Shown piece after piece: positions 10,371-20,989 of a DNA stretch of 64,000 nt (the stretch's first letter is position 1; each line of letters begins with the position of its first letter). Made by a program: the position numbers and the translations under genes. The DNA is taken from positions 65,993,278-66,057,277 of the forward strand of contig CM055100.1 of assembly GCA_029204225.1 (NCBI GenBank), given 5' to 3'. Origin of the DNA: Diphasiastrum complanatum. Lineage: Eukaryota > Streptophyta > Lycopodiopsida > Lycopodiales > Lycopodiaceae. The notes under the pieces were generated by a model that did not search any database, was not told the origin of the DNA, and saw only the letters and a list, made by a program, of their open reading frames with translations.

Positions 10371-12112
10371 TTTGTTCTCTCTCTCCCTCATTCATTCCGC
10401 GTTTGTTCTGTTTGTTCTCTCTTCCCCTCGTTCATTTTGTGTTTATTCTCTGTTAACTTTGCATGAATTTTCCCTGCAAATTTAGCTTCCCTTCGATTCA
10501 GCATGTTTGTGCGAGCGTATGATTTTTTGAAATATTTTAAGCCTATATCTTAAGCCTTATATGGCACAAACACGAGTATTTATTTATTTCTATTTTTTTA
10601 GCACCACCAACCACTTAGAATACTTGCCACTAGGACTCTTTCCAATGTTTAATCATATGAGCATATTTACCAGCACCACTATCGTGGCAGTGGTGATGTC
10701 CCACAAATCTAAAGGTGATGAATGATACCACCATTTTGAAGAATTAGATGGTTGCTAACCACCACTGTCACTGCAATGGTGGTGTCAAATATGCTTTTGC
10801 ATAGAAAATCTGGTGGATGTCAAATATGCTCACCCTAACTTATCTTGCATAGAAAAAGATTTTCTGGAACCAAATACATAGCTTGTTAATCTTAGGGTGG
10901 TTTCACATGAAAGTTGGGTTAAGTGGTGCCCCCTATCTAAAAGACATTGTTCACATGTGAGAGCAGTACCCTATCCGAAATCCCATAAGCAAAATGACAT
11001 TATTGAGCAAATACCTTATCAAAGTTCAAGGAGGTGTGAGTCCAAGCTTCCTCTCACAATGCTCAGGTATCATTGATCTGTACATCGTAACAAGAATTCA
11101 TGGCCAATGGATGCTCACCATGTGGCAAGCATCTATTGACCTAGTCCAAACTCCCACAGTGCCACTAAGCGAGAGGGATAAGAGCACCTTTACATGAATG
11201 AGAACTCGGCCCATTCTTGATGTCGCACCATTCTTGACATCAAGAATGGGCCACCGGGTCATTTTGCACATTAACATGGACCCGTGCAACGGATTAGCTT
11301 GTTGCATAGGTTAGTCTCTCCAACCTGCTACCTGATCTCCTAAGTTGGGAGAGAATGAGTCAGACCCGTCCTAACATGTTTAGCAGGTAATATAGAGTTT
11401 GAAAAACAAATCTTTGGCCGATACTCTCGTTTCAGCAGGTTCATGGCAATCGGTAGACTAGTTCAACATGTGAGAATGTGTGAAATGCATGGAGAATGGG
11501 TTGTTGGGATTGCTATATCGCTCGTCTGGTGTTGTGAGTGTGGTCGCGACAGAGAGAAGCGAGTGGGGAATCCTCGATGCATGCAACTACGTCTATTGTA
11601 TTCAGACCAACTTTGATAGTTCGAAGTCTGTCCTACTTGATCACAGTTTCGAAGTCACTGGATCAATACAATCGATTCCATGGCCATGCACGAATTAGAT
11701 TGGTTTTAGATTTAGCTTTGTGGAAGCATATTAGGTGCGGAGATTAGAGTGTCACAATCGACTCAGACTATCAATCATACGAGACAATTTAATCTATGAA
11801 TAAGTTTATCTGCAAGCAAGAAAGAATCTGAACATGAATAAAATAAGCATTCAATCACAATATACAAGACCTAGATTACTAAAACATTGATTATTCAATC
11901 GCGAATAGATACAGTCTGAATGCAGTCAAAGTCGCGTTCTTCCTAAAACAATACTCTGTAATAACAGAGAGAAAGAACAAAACAATTGTGTTTTGGATTG
12001 GATTATATACATATGGCTAACTAATTAAAAAAAATGCTTAATTTGTACTTTACAATTAGGATTAAGGCACTACATGTTGTTGGCAGTCGCCTTCGGATAG
12101 TATCTGATTCTG
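10371..12112. other. Spacer with inverted repeats, no supported gene
   Basis: No coding sequence recognised. The stretch contains a perfect 17-bp inverted repeat at 11208-11252 and two CACCACT/AGTGGTG-type hairpins around 10675-10790. It ends where a truncated gypsy pol begins. Confidence 0.6.
11208..11252. repeat. Perfect 17-bp inverted repeat with 11-nt loop
   Basis: The arm at 11208-11224 (GGCCCATTCTTGATGTC) is perfectly complementary to 11236-11252, separated by 11 bases. On either strand this folds as a strong hairpin. It is not part of any mapped LTR element. Confidence 0.85.
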
Positions 12113-13757
12113 TTAGAAGTTCAACGCGTCTGTATGTATTTCGAAAGATTTGCTAAAGTGCAGTAAGGCAAGGATGGGTTCCTGAGTGATCCGTCGTTTT
12201 AGTTCTTGGAACGCTGCTTCACATTCCGGTGTCCATGTCATCTTCAGATGAGTCTTGGTCTGCTCCAGCAGTGGTGCCACAATTTTGCTAAATGCCTCAA
12301 TGAATCTCCTGTAAAAGCTACATAAGCCCACAAAGGATTTGATGCCATGAACAGTTTTAGGAGCCACCCAATCCAAGATAGTCTTAATCTTCTTAGGATC
12401 CATCCGAATTCGTCCGTAGCCTATAACATGTCCAAGAAAATCAACTTCCTCTACCACAAATTCACATTTTTCTCTTTTCGCGAACAAGTTGTTCTTCCTC
12501 AGTCGTTGGAGGACTGTCCTTAGAATGTTTAATGTGATCTTTGAGGCTACGACTAAACACCAAGATGTCGTTGATGTACACAATGACAAATTCATCTAAG
12601 CAATCTTGAAAAATGTTGTTCATCAACGTGCAAAAAGTGGCTGGTGTGTTTGTTAGACCAAATGGCATCACCCTGAATTCGTGGCTCCCATACCGTGTTC
12701 GAAAAGCCGTTTTGTGCTCATCGCCTTTAGCTATTCAAATTTGGTGATATCCAGATCTGAGATCTATTCGGCTAAAATATCTGGCATGTTTGAGCTGGTC
12801 GAACATGTCATCAATTCTAGGCATGGGATACTTGTTCTTGATGGTACCTTTGTTGAGCATGCGGTAATCCACACACATCTGCAGTGTCTTGTCCGTCTTT
12901 TCCATGAATAACACTGGGGCTCCAAAAGGCGAGGCACTGGGTCTAATGAATCCTTTGTCTATCAATTCACCAAGTTGTCGTTTCAGTTCCACCAACTCTT
13001 CTTGGGTCATCCTGTAGGGTGCTCGTGAAGTTGGTTCTGTTCCTAGTACCAACTCAATCTTATGGTCCACTAGTCTTCGAGGAGGTAACTTAGCTGGGAG
13101 TTCTTCCGGAAATACATCGCTAAATTCCTCTAGCAAATCTGCCACCTCCTTTGGCAAGTTCTTCTGTTGTGCATTTTTCCCTTCTGGAACCTCTTTGCAG
13201 ATACAAAGAAAGCACTTTGACCTTTTCCCTTTCGCCACGCTTTTAATCACAGATGCAGCAACCAGATTTTGTTCAATATCGGTGCCCTTAGCATTCCCTC
13301 CAGGCAGAGCTTTTGTCATACAGATCTATCCCTTGTAATCCAAGAGAACCAAGTTTGAGCTCCTACCCAAAACTGCAATATAATGTTCATTTAGCTAGGG
13401 AAGGCCCAAAATTACATCGAAGGTATCCATCTCTAAAATCAAAAAGCTAAGTTTAGCCTTCCATCTCCCAATTTGCACCAGGATGTTCAATGTTGCTTTG
13501 TCTGCATCCAGTGCTCCCTTTGTTGTTTCTACCTTGAGCATTGATGTTACATTTCTGGTCGGCAAGTTGAACTGTTCCACTACGCTCCTTGAAATATAGT
13601 TATGTGAAGCTCCGGAGTCAATCATGAAATCTGAATTCCTCCTCGCGATCTTTCCGGATAGGAATAATAATCTTGAACCAATCTTGGGGGTTGCCCCATG
13701 GAAGCTCCTTTCCATACTTGTATGTCGTCCGCCCACAAATGTAAACTCCTCCTTCAA
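12113..13757 (-). pseudogene. Ty3/gypsy pol remnant: protease, reverse transcriptase, start of RNase H
   Basis: Protease (13395-13757) carries IDSGASHNYIS and ends VILGLP. In-frame stops separate it from the RT block. RT (about 12550-13240) has [60 protein letters not shown] and [10 protein letters not shown] frameshift near 12545 leads to the RT connection (FLGHVIGYGRI, FVGLCSFYRRFI), and the tether ends at FEIHTDAL, the start of RNase H. The block has at least three nonsense codons and one frameshift, and the usual YxDD box is YIND. RNase H, integrase and the 3' LTR are missing; the copy is cut off near 12113. Upstream lies its leader, primer site and LTR-B. It is a dead member of the lineage whose leader is shared with the non-coding LTR-A elements. 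Confidence 0.92.
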
Positions 13758-14450
13758 CTCCCAACTAGATCAGATCACCTGGAAGAAGTTAAGCAACCAG
13801 GGGTTATTCAGGTCCAAACAACCACACCACAAACGAACATACCAACCAAAGCAAACACAGAGGATCCCTCTCAAGCCACATTCCCCTTGAGACCGGACGT
13901 AGGACGTTTCCCTACCCGGACCCACTCAAATCTATCACATAATTAGACCACGGGGAAACACCCATCCAACCATCTGTGCTTTCACCATTAAGCATCACAT
14001 TGCCTCAGTCACGCCCCACCACTTTTGGTCGATAGCCCTTATAGCAAAACGATCGGCAGCTATCCTGCACCGGCAGCTAACCACCCGTGCTTTACACCCG
14101 AATTCGAGCAGCATCTGTGTATCAATGGTTAACCCGTACAGTTCGAATATGTCACCCCGCACCCCACAAGGCACAGACCGTGCTTTCACCAACCTAATGG
14201 CAGCACATTGTCTCATCTATCCTACGTGCAGACGACGCCAGGCCCGAACCGCGGGAACTGACCGTGCTTACACCTCAAGGGTAGCACCTTGCCTCATAAA
14301 GTCCCTCGTTCTGCCGACCACCCCGACCATGGACGCACCCGTGCTTACACTGTGGGCAGCACCTTGCGCAACAGTTGTCCTGACAAATCCTAAAACGTGG
14401 CCATCCATGTGAGACTTGCGTAGCTGACCGTCTAGTCGGCTCTGATACCA
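13758..14450 (-). mobile_element. Leader and primer-binding site of the gypsy element (G1)
   Basis: The primer site TGGTATCAGAGCC (minus strand, 14438-14450) is complementary to the 3' end of plant initiator tRNA-Met and sits 2 nt inside LTR-B. The leader then runs toward the protease with no gag between them. It contains the repeated GTGCT...AGCAC stem-loop words (plus-strand positions near 13977, 14088, 14179, 14263 and 14339). The same leader occurs in the LTR-A elements at 21540-21878, 28800-29281 and 33300-33706. Confidence 0.85.
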
Positions 14451-14452
14451 CA

Positions 14453-15354
14453 TGTTGTGCCGGCGCCTCAAAGGGCGTAGGACTTGAGAGGTTTCCCCAA
14501 CACACGCTTAAGTCTAGCATTCATCCATCATGCACTTACATAAAAGCCAACTCGGAAACATAACAAGCTTAACCATTCAGACTTAAGAAAACTGGAATCC
14601 CAACCAACCCGAAAGCCAACTCAGAATCCATCCCCAAAAGGCAACCAAAGGCAAAGACAAGCCACACATGAAACCCAAGGCATAGTGGTCGCCAAACTGA
14701 CCAATTGGCATAGCGGCAAGCCACACATCGGTGATGTGGACCCTTAGGCGCCAGCGATGCAAAAAAGTTGTAGTAAGGGTCTTTCCACTTGGACCAGTCC
14801 CGGAGGCGAAACCGAAATGGTAATCATCCCCAATGATCAACTTTATTAGATCTAGAAGAGGTTACATTCATACATAGACTGACCGGTCTCGGGGCCACCA
14901 ACATGTGCTGAGCATTGTGCCTGGCTCGTGCTGGTAGAGGGAGCTGAGACCTGGCGACTGGATTCCTAGCGCTGGTTGAGCTGCCCAAGTTTCTGTTTGT
15001 CGGACTCCCCCTATAGTTCTGCTGTGGTTCGGCGCACCCCCTCTGTCCTGAAATATAGTGCTTTCTATTAAAGCACGCTTTTTAGGACTTAGTTCTTATT
15101 TTGTTGATTAAGCCTGGCAAGCCTAGCAGAATCAATCTGGCTCCCGGACATGGGTCCCGGGAGCCGTCCCGGCGGCAGAATCAACTTGCTTCATGACTAG
15201 GCCATGACTCGAGCTCTAGAGCTAGCTCATGACTTGTGACTACTTGACTGGCTCACCACAAGTCGGAGGCTCAGTCCTTGACGTTCTAACTTGCTCTGGG
15301 ACCTTAGGGAGCGTCACCCCTTACGCTGGGTGCAACTGAGTCAGCTTTACAACA
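14453..15354 (-). mobile_element. LTR-B, 902-bp 5' LTR of the gypsy element
   Basis: On the minus strand it runs from TGTTGTAAAGCT to CGGCACAACA and is followed at once by the primer site, so it is a 5' LTR. Its first 12 bases match LTR-A, while most of the body differs. An AATAAA signal lies on the minus strand near 14841-14846. Upstream (15355 onward) is the protease region of a second copy, so element G1 inserted into element G2. Confidence 0.85.
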
Positions 15355-15549
15355 CAAGCTGAACTCTTCCACTACGCTCCTTGAAATATAGTTATGGAAA
15401 GCTCCGGAGTCGATCATGAAATCTGACTTCCTCTCCGCGATCTTCCCGGATAGGAATAATAATCTTGGGCCAATCTTGGAGGTTGCCCCATGGAAGCTCC
15501 TTTCCATACTTGTATGTCGTCCACCCACAAATGTAAACTCCTCCTTCAA
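15355..15549 (-). pseudogene. Second gypsy protease fragment (G2), interrupted by LTR-B
   Basis: Encodes the same N-terminal segment as G1 (KEEFTFVGGRHTSMERSF, then IDSGAFHNYIS with Phe replacing Ser of the SGAS motif). It is cut at 15355 by the LTR-B of G1. The remaining pol of G2 is not found further left and was probably lost. Confidence 0.8.
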
Positions 15550-16150
15550 CTCCCAACTAGATCAGATCACCTGGAAGAAGTTAAGCAACTAGGGGTTATT
15601 CAGGTCCAAACAAGCACACCACAAACGAACATACCAACCAAAGCAAACACAGAGGATCCCTCTCAAGCCACATTCCCCTTGAGACTGGACGTAGGACCTT
15701 TGCCTAGCCGCGCCCACTCAAATCTATCACAAAATTAGCCCACGGGGAAACATCCATCCAACCATCCGTGCTTTCACCATTAAACAGGACATTGCCTTAG
15801 TCACGCCCCACCACTTGTTGGTCGATAGCCCTTATAGCTAAACGATCGGCAACTATCCAGCACCGGCAGCTAACAACCCGTGCTTTACACTCGAATTCGA
15901 GCAGCATTTCTGTATCAATGTTAACCCGTATAGTTCGAATATGTCACCCCGCACCCCACAAGGCACAGACCGTGCTTTCACAAACCTAATGGCAGCACAT
16001 TGTCTCATCTATCCTATGTGCAGACGGCGCTAGGCCCGAATCGCGGGAACTGATTGTGCTTACACCTCAAGAGCAGCACCTTGCCTCATCAAGTCTCTCG
16101 TTCTGCCGACCACCCCGACCGTGGATGCACCCGTGCTTACACTGTGGGCA
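15550..16150 (-). mobile_element. Leader of gypsy copy G2
   Basis: Nearly the same sequence as the G1 leader, including the direct leader-to-protease junction without gag. It ends at 16150 in a U3 fragment rather than the expected primer site and LTR end, because of the palindromic rearrangement centred on 16.5 kb. Confidence 0.82.
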
Positions 16151-17120
16151 CCACTGTGACCATAATCCAGCCGACGCCCACACTCAGAACCACGTTCATG
16201 CAAGGAACCACGTTCACCCATTCACGTTCATGCAAGGAACACTCAGAACCACAAGCCGCGACAGATATGGAAACAACTAGTTCCTGGACCAAATGGTCCC
16301 GACAGCATACCGCTGGTGCCACGGACCGAATGGTTCCGACGGCATACCGCTGGCGTCCCGGGATACGACCCTCAGCTATGTGCCAACTTAAAAAATTTGA
16401 AGCGGCCTTACAACTGGCGCTTTTACCGAACACTGAAACCCAGAAGGTAATCAAAGTCAGTTTGAGAAAAATCCCACTTTATTGATAAATCTGAGAAAGT
16501 TACATTTTAAGTGTGTGACCGACCCTAGTCTTCGGGGCGCTAGCATGCCAAGGCGAGAGCCATGACAACATTCCAACAAGGGAGGCTGAGACTTGGTTGG
16601 AGCTTGCCATGAGTCACAACCCGCACTCCCCTATAGTATTGGTGGGATTCGGCACCCCCCTCATACTAAGCACTCTACCCAGGCTGGTAAAGCACATTTT
16701 TCTCTCTCTAGAATTTTCTCTTTCTAGAAAGTCATTTTCTCTCTCTAGATTCTATTTATCCCCACGCTTCCTTTAATCATGCCTAGATCGTGTGAGGTGA
16801 TTGCACATCGATCTGAGCTCTCTGGACTCCGTTAGAATCGATCAAAGATTTTCAGCCATAGGAACTTGGCGCCGGCTGGATTATGGTCACAGTGGCGTCG
16901 GGAGTGGATTATGGTCACAGTGCTGCCCACAGTGTAAGCACGGGTGCCTCCACGGTCGTGGTGGTCGGCAGAACGGGGGCTTGATGAGTCAAGGTGCTGC
17001 CCTTGAGGTGTAAGCACGGTCAGTTTTTGTGGTTCAGGCCTGGCGCGTGCACGTAGGACAGATGAGGCAATGTGCTACCATTAGGTTGGTGTAAGCACGG
17101 TTTGTGCCTTGTGGGGTGCG
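15949..17120. repeat. Large inverted repeat of fused U3 and leader sequence
   Basis: Left arm about 15949-16179 and right arm about 16866-17120 are reverse complements. Each joins an LTR-A U3 piece (diagnostic GGATTATGGTCACAGTG, where other LTR-A copies mostly read GGATTCTGG) directly to leader sequence (TGCCCACAGTGTAAGCAC), skipping R, U5 and the primer site. The spacer (16180-16865) is an LTR-A fragment. Confidence 0.75.
16180..16865 (-). mobile_element. Internal LTR-A fragment
   Basis: Matches the middle of LTR-A from CATTCACGTTCATGCAAGG through the TTTATTGATAAATCTGAG and CTCTCTAGA tracts to the U3 boundary. Both ends are missing. A short local duplication of ACGTTCATGCAAGGAAC lies at 16190-16245. 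Confidence 0.85.
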
Positions 17121-17609
17121 ATAGCCACCGTTCGTTTATCTATAAGGGCTATCGACCAAATTTGGTTGGGCCTTACTGAGGCAATGTGCTGCCTAACGGT
17201 GAAAGCACGGGTGCGTCCATTATTTGGGTGGTATGCTGCCGATCGTTTAGCTATAAGGGCTATCGACTAGATTTGGTGGGGGCATTACTGAGGCAATGTT
17301 CTGCCTAACGGTGAAAGCACGGGTGCGTCCACGGGGGTGGTATATTCAAGGATAGTTGCCGTTCGTTTAGCTATAAGGGCTATCGACCAAATTTGGTGGG
17401 GGCGTTACTGAGGCAATGTGCTGCCTAACGGTGAAAGCACGGGTGAGTCAACGATTGGGGGTATGCTGCCGATCGTTTAGCTATAAGGGCTATCGACTAG
17501 ATTTGGTGGGAGCGTTACTGTGGCAATGTGCTGCCTAACGGTGAAAGCACGGGTGCGTCCACGGGGGTGGTATATTCAAGGATAGCTGCCGATCGTTTAG
17601 CTATAAGGG
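16912..17609 (+). mobile_element. Plus-strand leader with tandem array, host of the nested insertions
   Basis: Leader sequence in the plus sense, with stem-loops at about 16920, 16999 and 17070, then four tandem units with stem-loops near 17190, 17301, 17421 and 17532 (spacing about 111, 120 and 111 bp). At 17609 it is broken by the insertion of the outer LTR-A element; it resumes at 24808 after the AAGGG target duplication. Confidence 0.85.
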
Positions 17610-19221
17610 TGTAGCGCAGGCATCCCAAAGGGAGCTGGGAACCATGACTTAGCTTCCCAGCCTTCAACTCTTGCCATCCAAACTCACTTGACATACAAGC
17701 AGCCAACTCGCCAACAACGATCAGACTTAACCAACTTGAAGTTCCGAAGACCAACATTGAGATCCAACCTGGCGCCATGCCAGATAGGGGGTCCCGATGT
17801 GGGTGACTTCTCTCCAAGCAAGCCGCCCGACATACATCAAACTTAACCAACTCGAAGCTTTGTTACAAACGAGTAACATCCATTCCAAGCAAGCGGTCTG
17901 ACTTCCATCAGACTTAACCAACTGAAAGCTTCGTCACGAGCACTGGAAGCCAACCTAGCGCCACGCCAGACTGGATGTAGCGCAGGCATCCCAAAGGGAG
18001 CCGGGAACCACGACTTAGCTTCCCAGCCTTCAACTCTTGCCATCCAAACCCACTTGACATACAAGCAGCCAACTCGCCAACAACGATCAGACTTAACCAA
18101 CATGAAGTTCCGAAAACCAACATTGAGATCCAACCTGGCGCCATGCCAGATCGGGGGTCCCGATGTGGGTGACTTCCCTCCAAGCAAGCCGCCCGACATA
18201 CATCAAACTTAACCAACTCGAAGCTTCGTTACAAACGAGTAACATCCATTCCAAGCAAGCGGTCTGACTTACATCAGACTTAACCAACTGAAAGCTTCGT
18301 CACGAGCGCTGGAAGCCAACCTGGCGCCACGCCAGACTGGACAGCCATAAACAGGTAACATCCACCCAAGCAAGCCATCCAACTCAGCCGACAGGTTAGA
18401 GCCCGTTCCCCAAGAGCTTAACCCATTCACGTTCATGCAAGGAACACTCAGAACCACAAGCCGCGACAGATATGGAAACAACCAGTTCCTGGACCAAATG
18501 GTCCCGACAGCATACCGCTGGCGCCACGGACCGAATGGTCCCGACGGCATACCGCTGGCGTCCCGGGATACGACCCTCAGCTATGTGCCAAATTAAAAAT
18601 TTGGAAAGCGGCCTTACAACTGGCGCTTTTACCGAACACTGAAACCCAGAAGGTAATCAGAGTCAGTTTGAGGAAAATCCCACTTTATTGATAAATCTGA
18701 GAAGGTTACATTTCAAGTGTGTGACCGACCCTAGTCTCCGGGGCGCTAGCATGCAAAGGCGAGAGCCATGACAACATTCCAGCAAGGGAGGCTGAGACTT
18801 GGTTGGAGCTCGCCCTGAGTCGCAACCCGCACTCCCCTATAGTATTGGTGTGATTCGGCACCCCCCCTCATACCAAGCACTCTACCCAAGCTGGTAAAGC
18901 ACTTTTTTTCTCTCTCTAGGATTTTCTCTTTCTAGAAAGTCATTTTCTCTCTCTAGATTTTATTGATCCCCAGGCTTCCTTTAATCATGCCTAGATCGTG
19001 TGAGGTGATTGCACATCGATCTGAGCTCTCTGGACTTCGCTAGAACCGATCAAAGATTTTCAGCCATAGGAACTTGGCGCCGGCTGGATTCTGGTCACAG
19101 TGGCGCCGGGAGCGGCGCCGGCGCAGTTGGCGCCGGGAGCAGCAGGGGCGCTGCTGGCGCCGGGGACATAGCTGGCGCCGATGGCGCCGCAAGTAAAGCT
19201 TGTAAAGGTAGCTTTACAACA

Positions 19222-19235
19222 TCCACCCCACCTTT
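19222..19235 (-). promoter_or_regulatory. Polypurine tract of the inner LTR-A element
   Basis: On the minus strand AAAGGTGGGGTGGA lies immediately upstream of the 3' LTR, the usual plus-strand primer position. The same tract adjoins the 3' LTRs ending at 23994 and 26699. Confidence 0.85.
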
Positions 19236-20989
19236 ATAAAATCTGATGTCCTCATCAGATGTCAGATTAAAGTAAAGGTGTCTCCCAATTAAAATGACTA
19301 TACATTTAAGCTACTAGGCACAGTACTCAATTTACTGGCCACTTTTTATTAACATTGAAGCTGGCACACCACAAGTCGGAGGCTCAGCTCTTTGTACTGA
19401 AAAATTACATAACTTGAAAATATATCTTTGTCTGGGAAAAGCGTAGATTTGATATCGCTTTCGTAAAACCCGAGAACCTTATTAATTGGTGACAGAGGCC
19501 TTTCTTTGAAATGTTCGCCCCTGTCGCTTCTGACTTTCGACTTTGGAACTCCTTTGAGCTCCTGATTTGTCCTTGATGCACTTTGTGTTGAGCTCCCTGA
19601 GCTCCAGGTTTGTTCAGTTCCGCACAGGTATCAAGGCTCCCTGAGCCGAAGGATTTATCGTTTGATTGCCCACTTTATGGTCCACTCCGTGCCTTGTTGC
19701 TTCTGCACCTTGATTTCTCTCCTTGTCCAAGCCTGATCTTGATACTTTTCCAAGCCTGATCTTGATACTTTTCCATCTTGGCTCTTTAAGGTAGGCAAAG
19801 ATTGAGTACTCCGCAATGCACCTCTCACTTAGCTTGAAGTAGCTCTTTGAATCAGCCCAAATGTAACCATTGACCTCGTGGAAAGCCAAAGTGTCGCACC
19901 AGTTTGATCCGCATCCGAACTATCTCTTCGCGTTTGTTTGAAGCACCATGTCCGTCGCGCAAAACTTGACTTTCACAATTCCATCACTGGTCAGTTGCCT
20001 CACAGTCAAAACAAGAAGTGTACATCGAGCTTGGCTTCAAGTAGCTCTCTTTGAATCAGACACATGCACCCAGAGTTTGCACTAGTCCGATCTCAACGCG
20101 AACTGTCCCTTAGCGTTCGTTCGAAATACCAAGTCTCTCATGCAAGACTCAACTTTCTCAGTTCCTTCATTGATCAGCTGCCTTACACGTAACACAAGCC
20201 AGCGTACTCATATGTTTCCACATCATTGCTGGTCTAGAGAAAGCCTATAACAAACTTTCCTTTCCACAACAAAAACTTGTCAACTTATTAGGTCCAAAGT
20301 TCGCCAGTCTCCTCGTGTGAGTATGGCTAGGTCACCTTGAATTTGCCCCCATTTTGATCAACTTTGATTCAAAATTTGCCCCAAGAGAGAGGTGTGTGTG
20401 ATAGTTCCCCTCCACTTAATAAATCAGCTGATCGGACTTTAGAGTAGAGTTCTTCGGACAAAAAGCCTTTCCAACACTTTGCTTCCCATCTGCTAGGATT
20501 ATGGCTCGATCCAACTTGTTGCCAATCTCTGAAGAGGATCCTAGTCTTTTCCCCTTTGAGGAAAAACCCAACTGATACTAGATATCACCCATACTCAGTG
20601 AGTTTCAGTTCCGAAGGTGGCCGTCCCAAAATGAAGACCAACTGCTCCATAGAAGATCTCCCCTGAAATTGCCCCTTTCCAACTTTTGACTTCCTGCTTG
20701 CGTCTGGTGGGCGTACTGCAAATCCGCCCCACAGATTCTGTAGTCCTCTTTGTTTGATGGTATCAGCCTTCAAAAGAAAAGGTTCCTTCTCGAGCCATCA
20801 GCTCCTTGTATCACAAGCAATCATGCAAACCAGGAAAAGCACGAGTACTAAGACTCACCACGAATACATACAAGTAAGACACTCAGGCAGGTTTACTAAC
20901 AAGTAACAAAGACAAGGTCCCCCTTTGAGATGGTCCTGCCAACGGACCTTTGCCTGGCCGCGCCCATACAAATCGATCACAGAATCAGC
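19236..20989 (-). other. Internal region of the inner LTR-A element, no coding motif
   Basis: The sequence is shared with 23995-24540, 26700-28800 and 32241-33240, and in inverted sense with 24808-25503 and 30502-31345. Short minus-strand frames (such as 20585-20773) contain a peptide kept in other copies (MEQLVFILGRPPSELK), but the DNA itself is equally conserved, so coding cannot be inferred. No zinc knuckle, DSGA or RT motif was found. Confidence 0.7.

Noticed and set aside
10046-10485. Ser-Leu-rich frames of 121-187 codons
   Set aside because: Direct translation of CT and TG microsatellites.
14125-14412. Plus-strand 95-codon frame in the gypsy leader
   Set aside because: Antisense to the leader; its repeated peptide reflects the stem-loop repeats.
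16801-17013. Recurring frames beginning MHIDLSSLD (also 19009, 22911, 23794, 24617, 26499, 30311)
   Set aside because: They are antisense to the LTR, run into the variable GGCGCC cluster and end differently in each copy. No sign of selection on the protein.
17190-17609. Regular repeat units that might suggest a CRISPR array
   Set aside because: Units are about 110-120 bp without repeat-spacer alternation, lie in a retrotransposon leader, and the genome is eukaryotic.
20585-20773. 62-codon frame with a peptide (MEQLVFILGRPPSELK) kept in several LTR-A copies
   Set aside because: The DNA around it is equally conserved, frames differ at both ends between copies, and no gag-like motif is present. 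It may be a vestige but cannot be supported as a gene.
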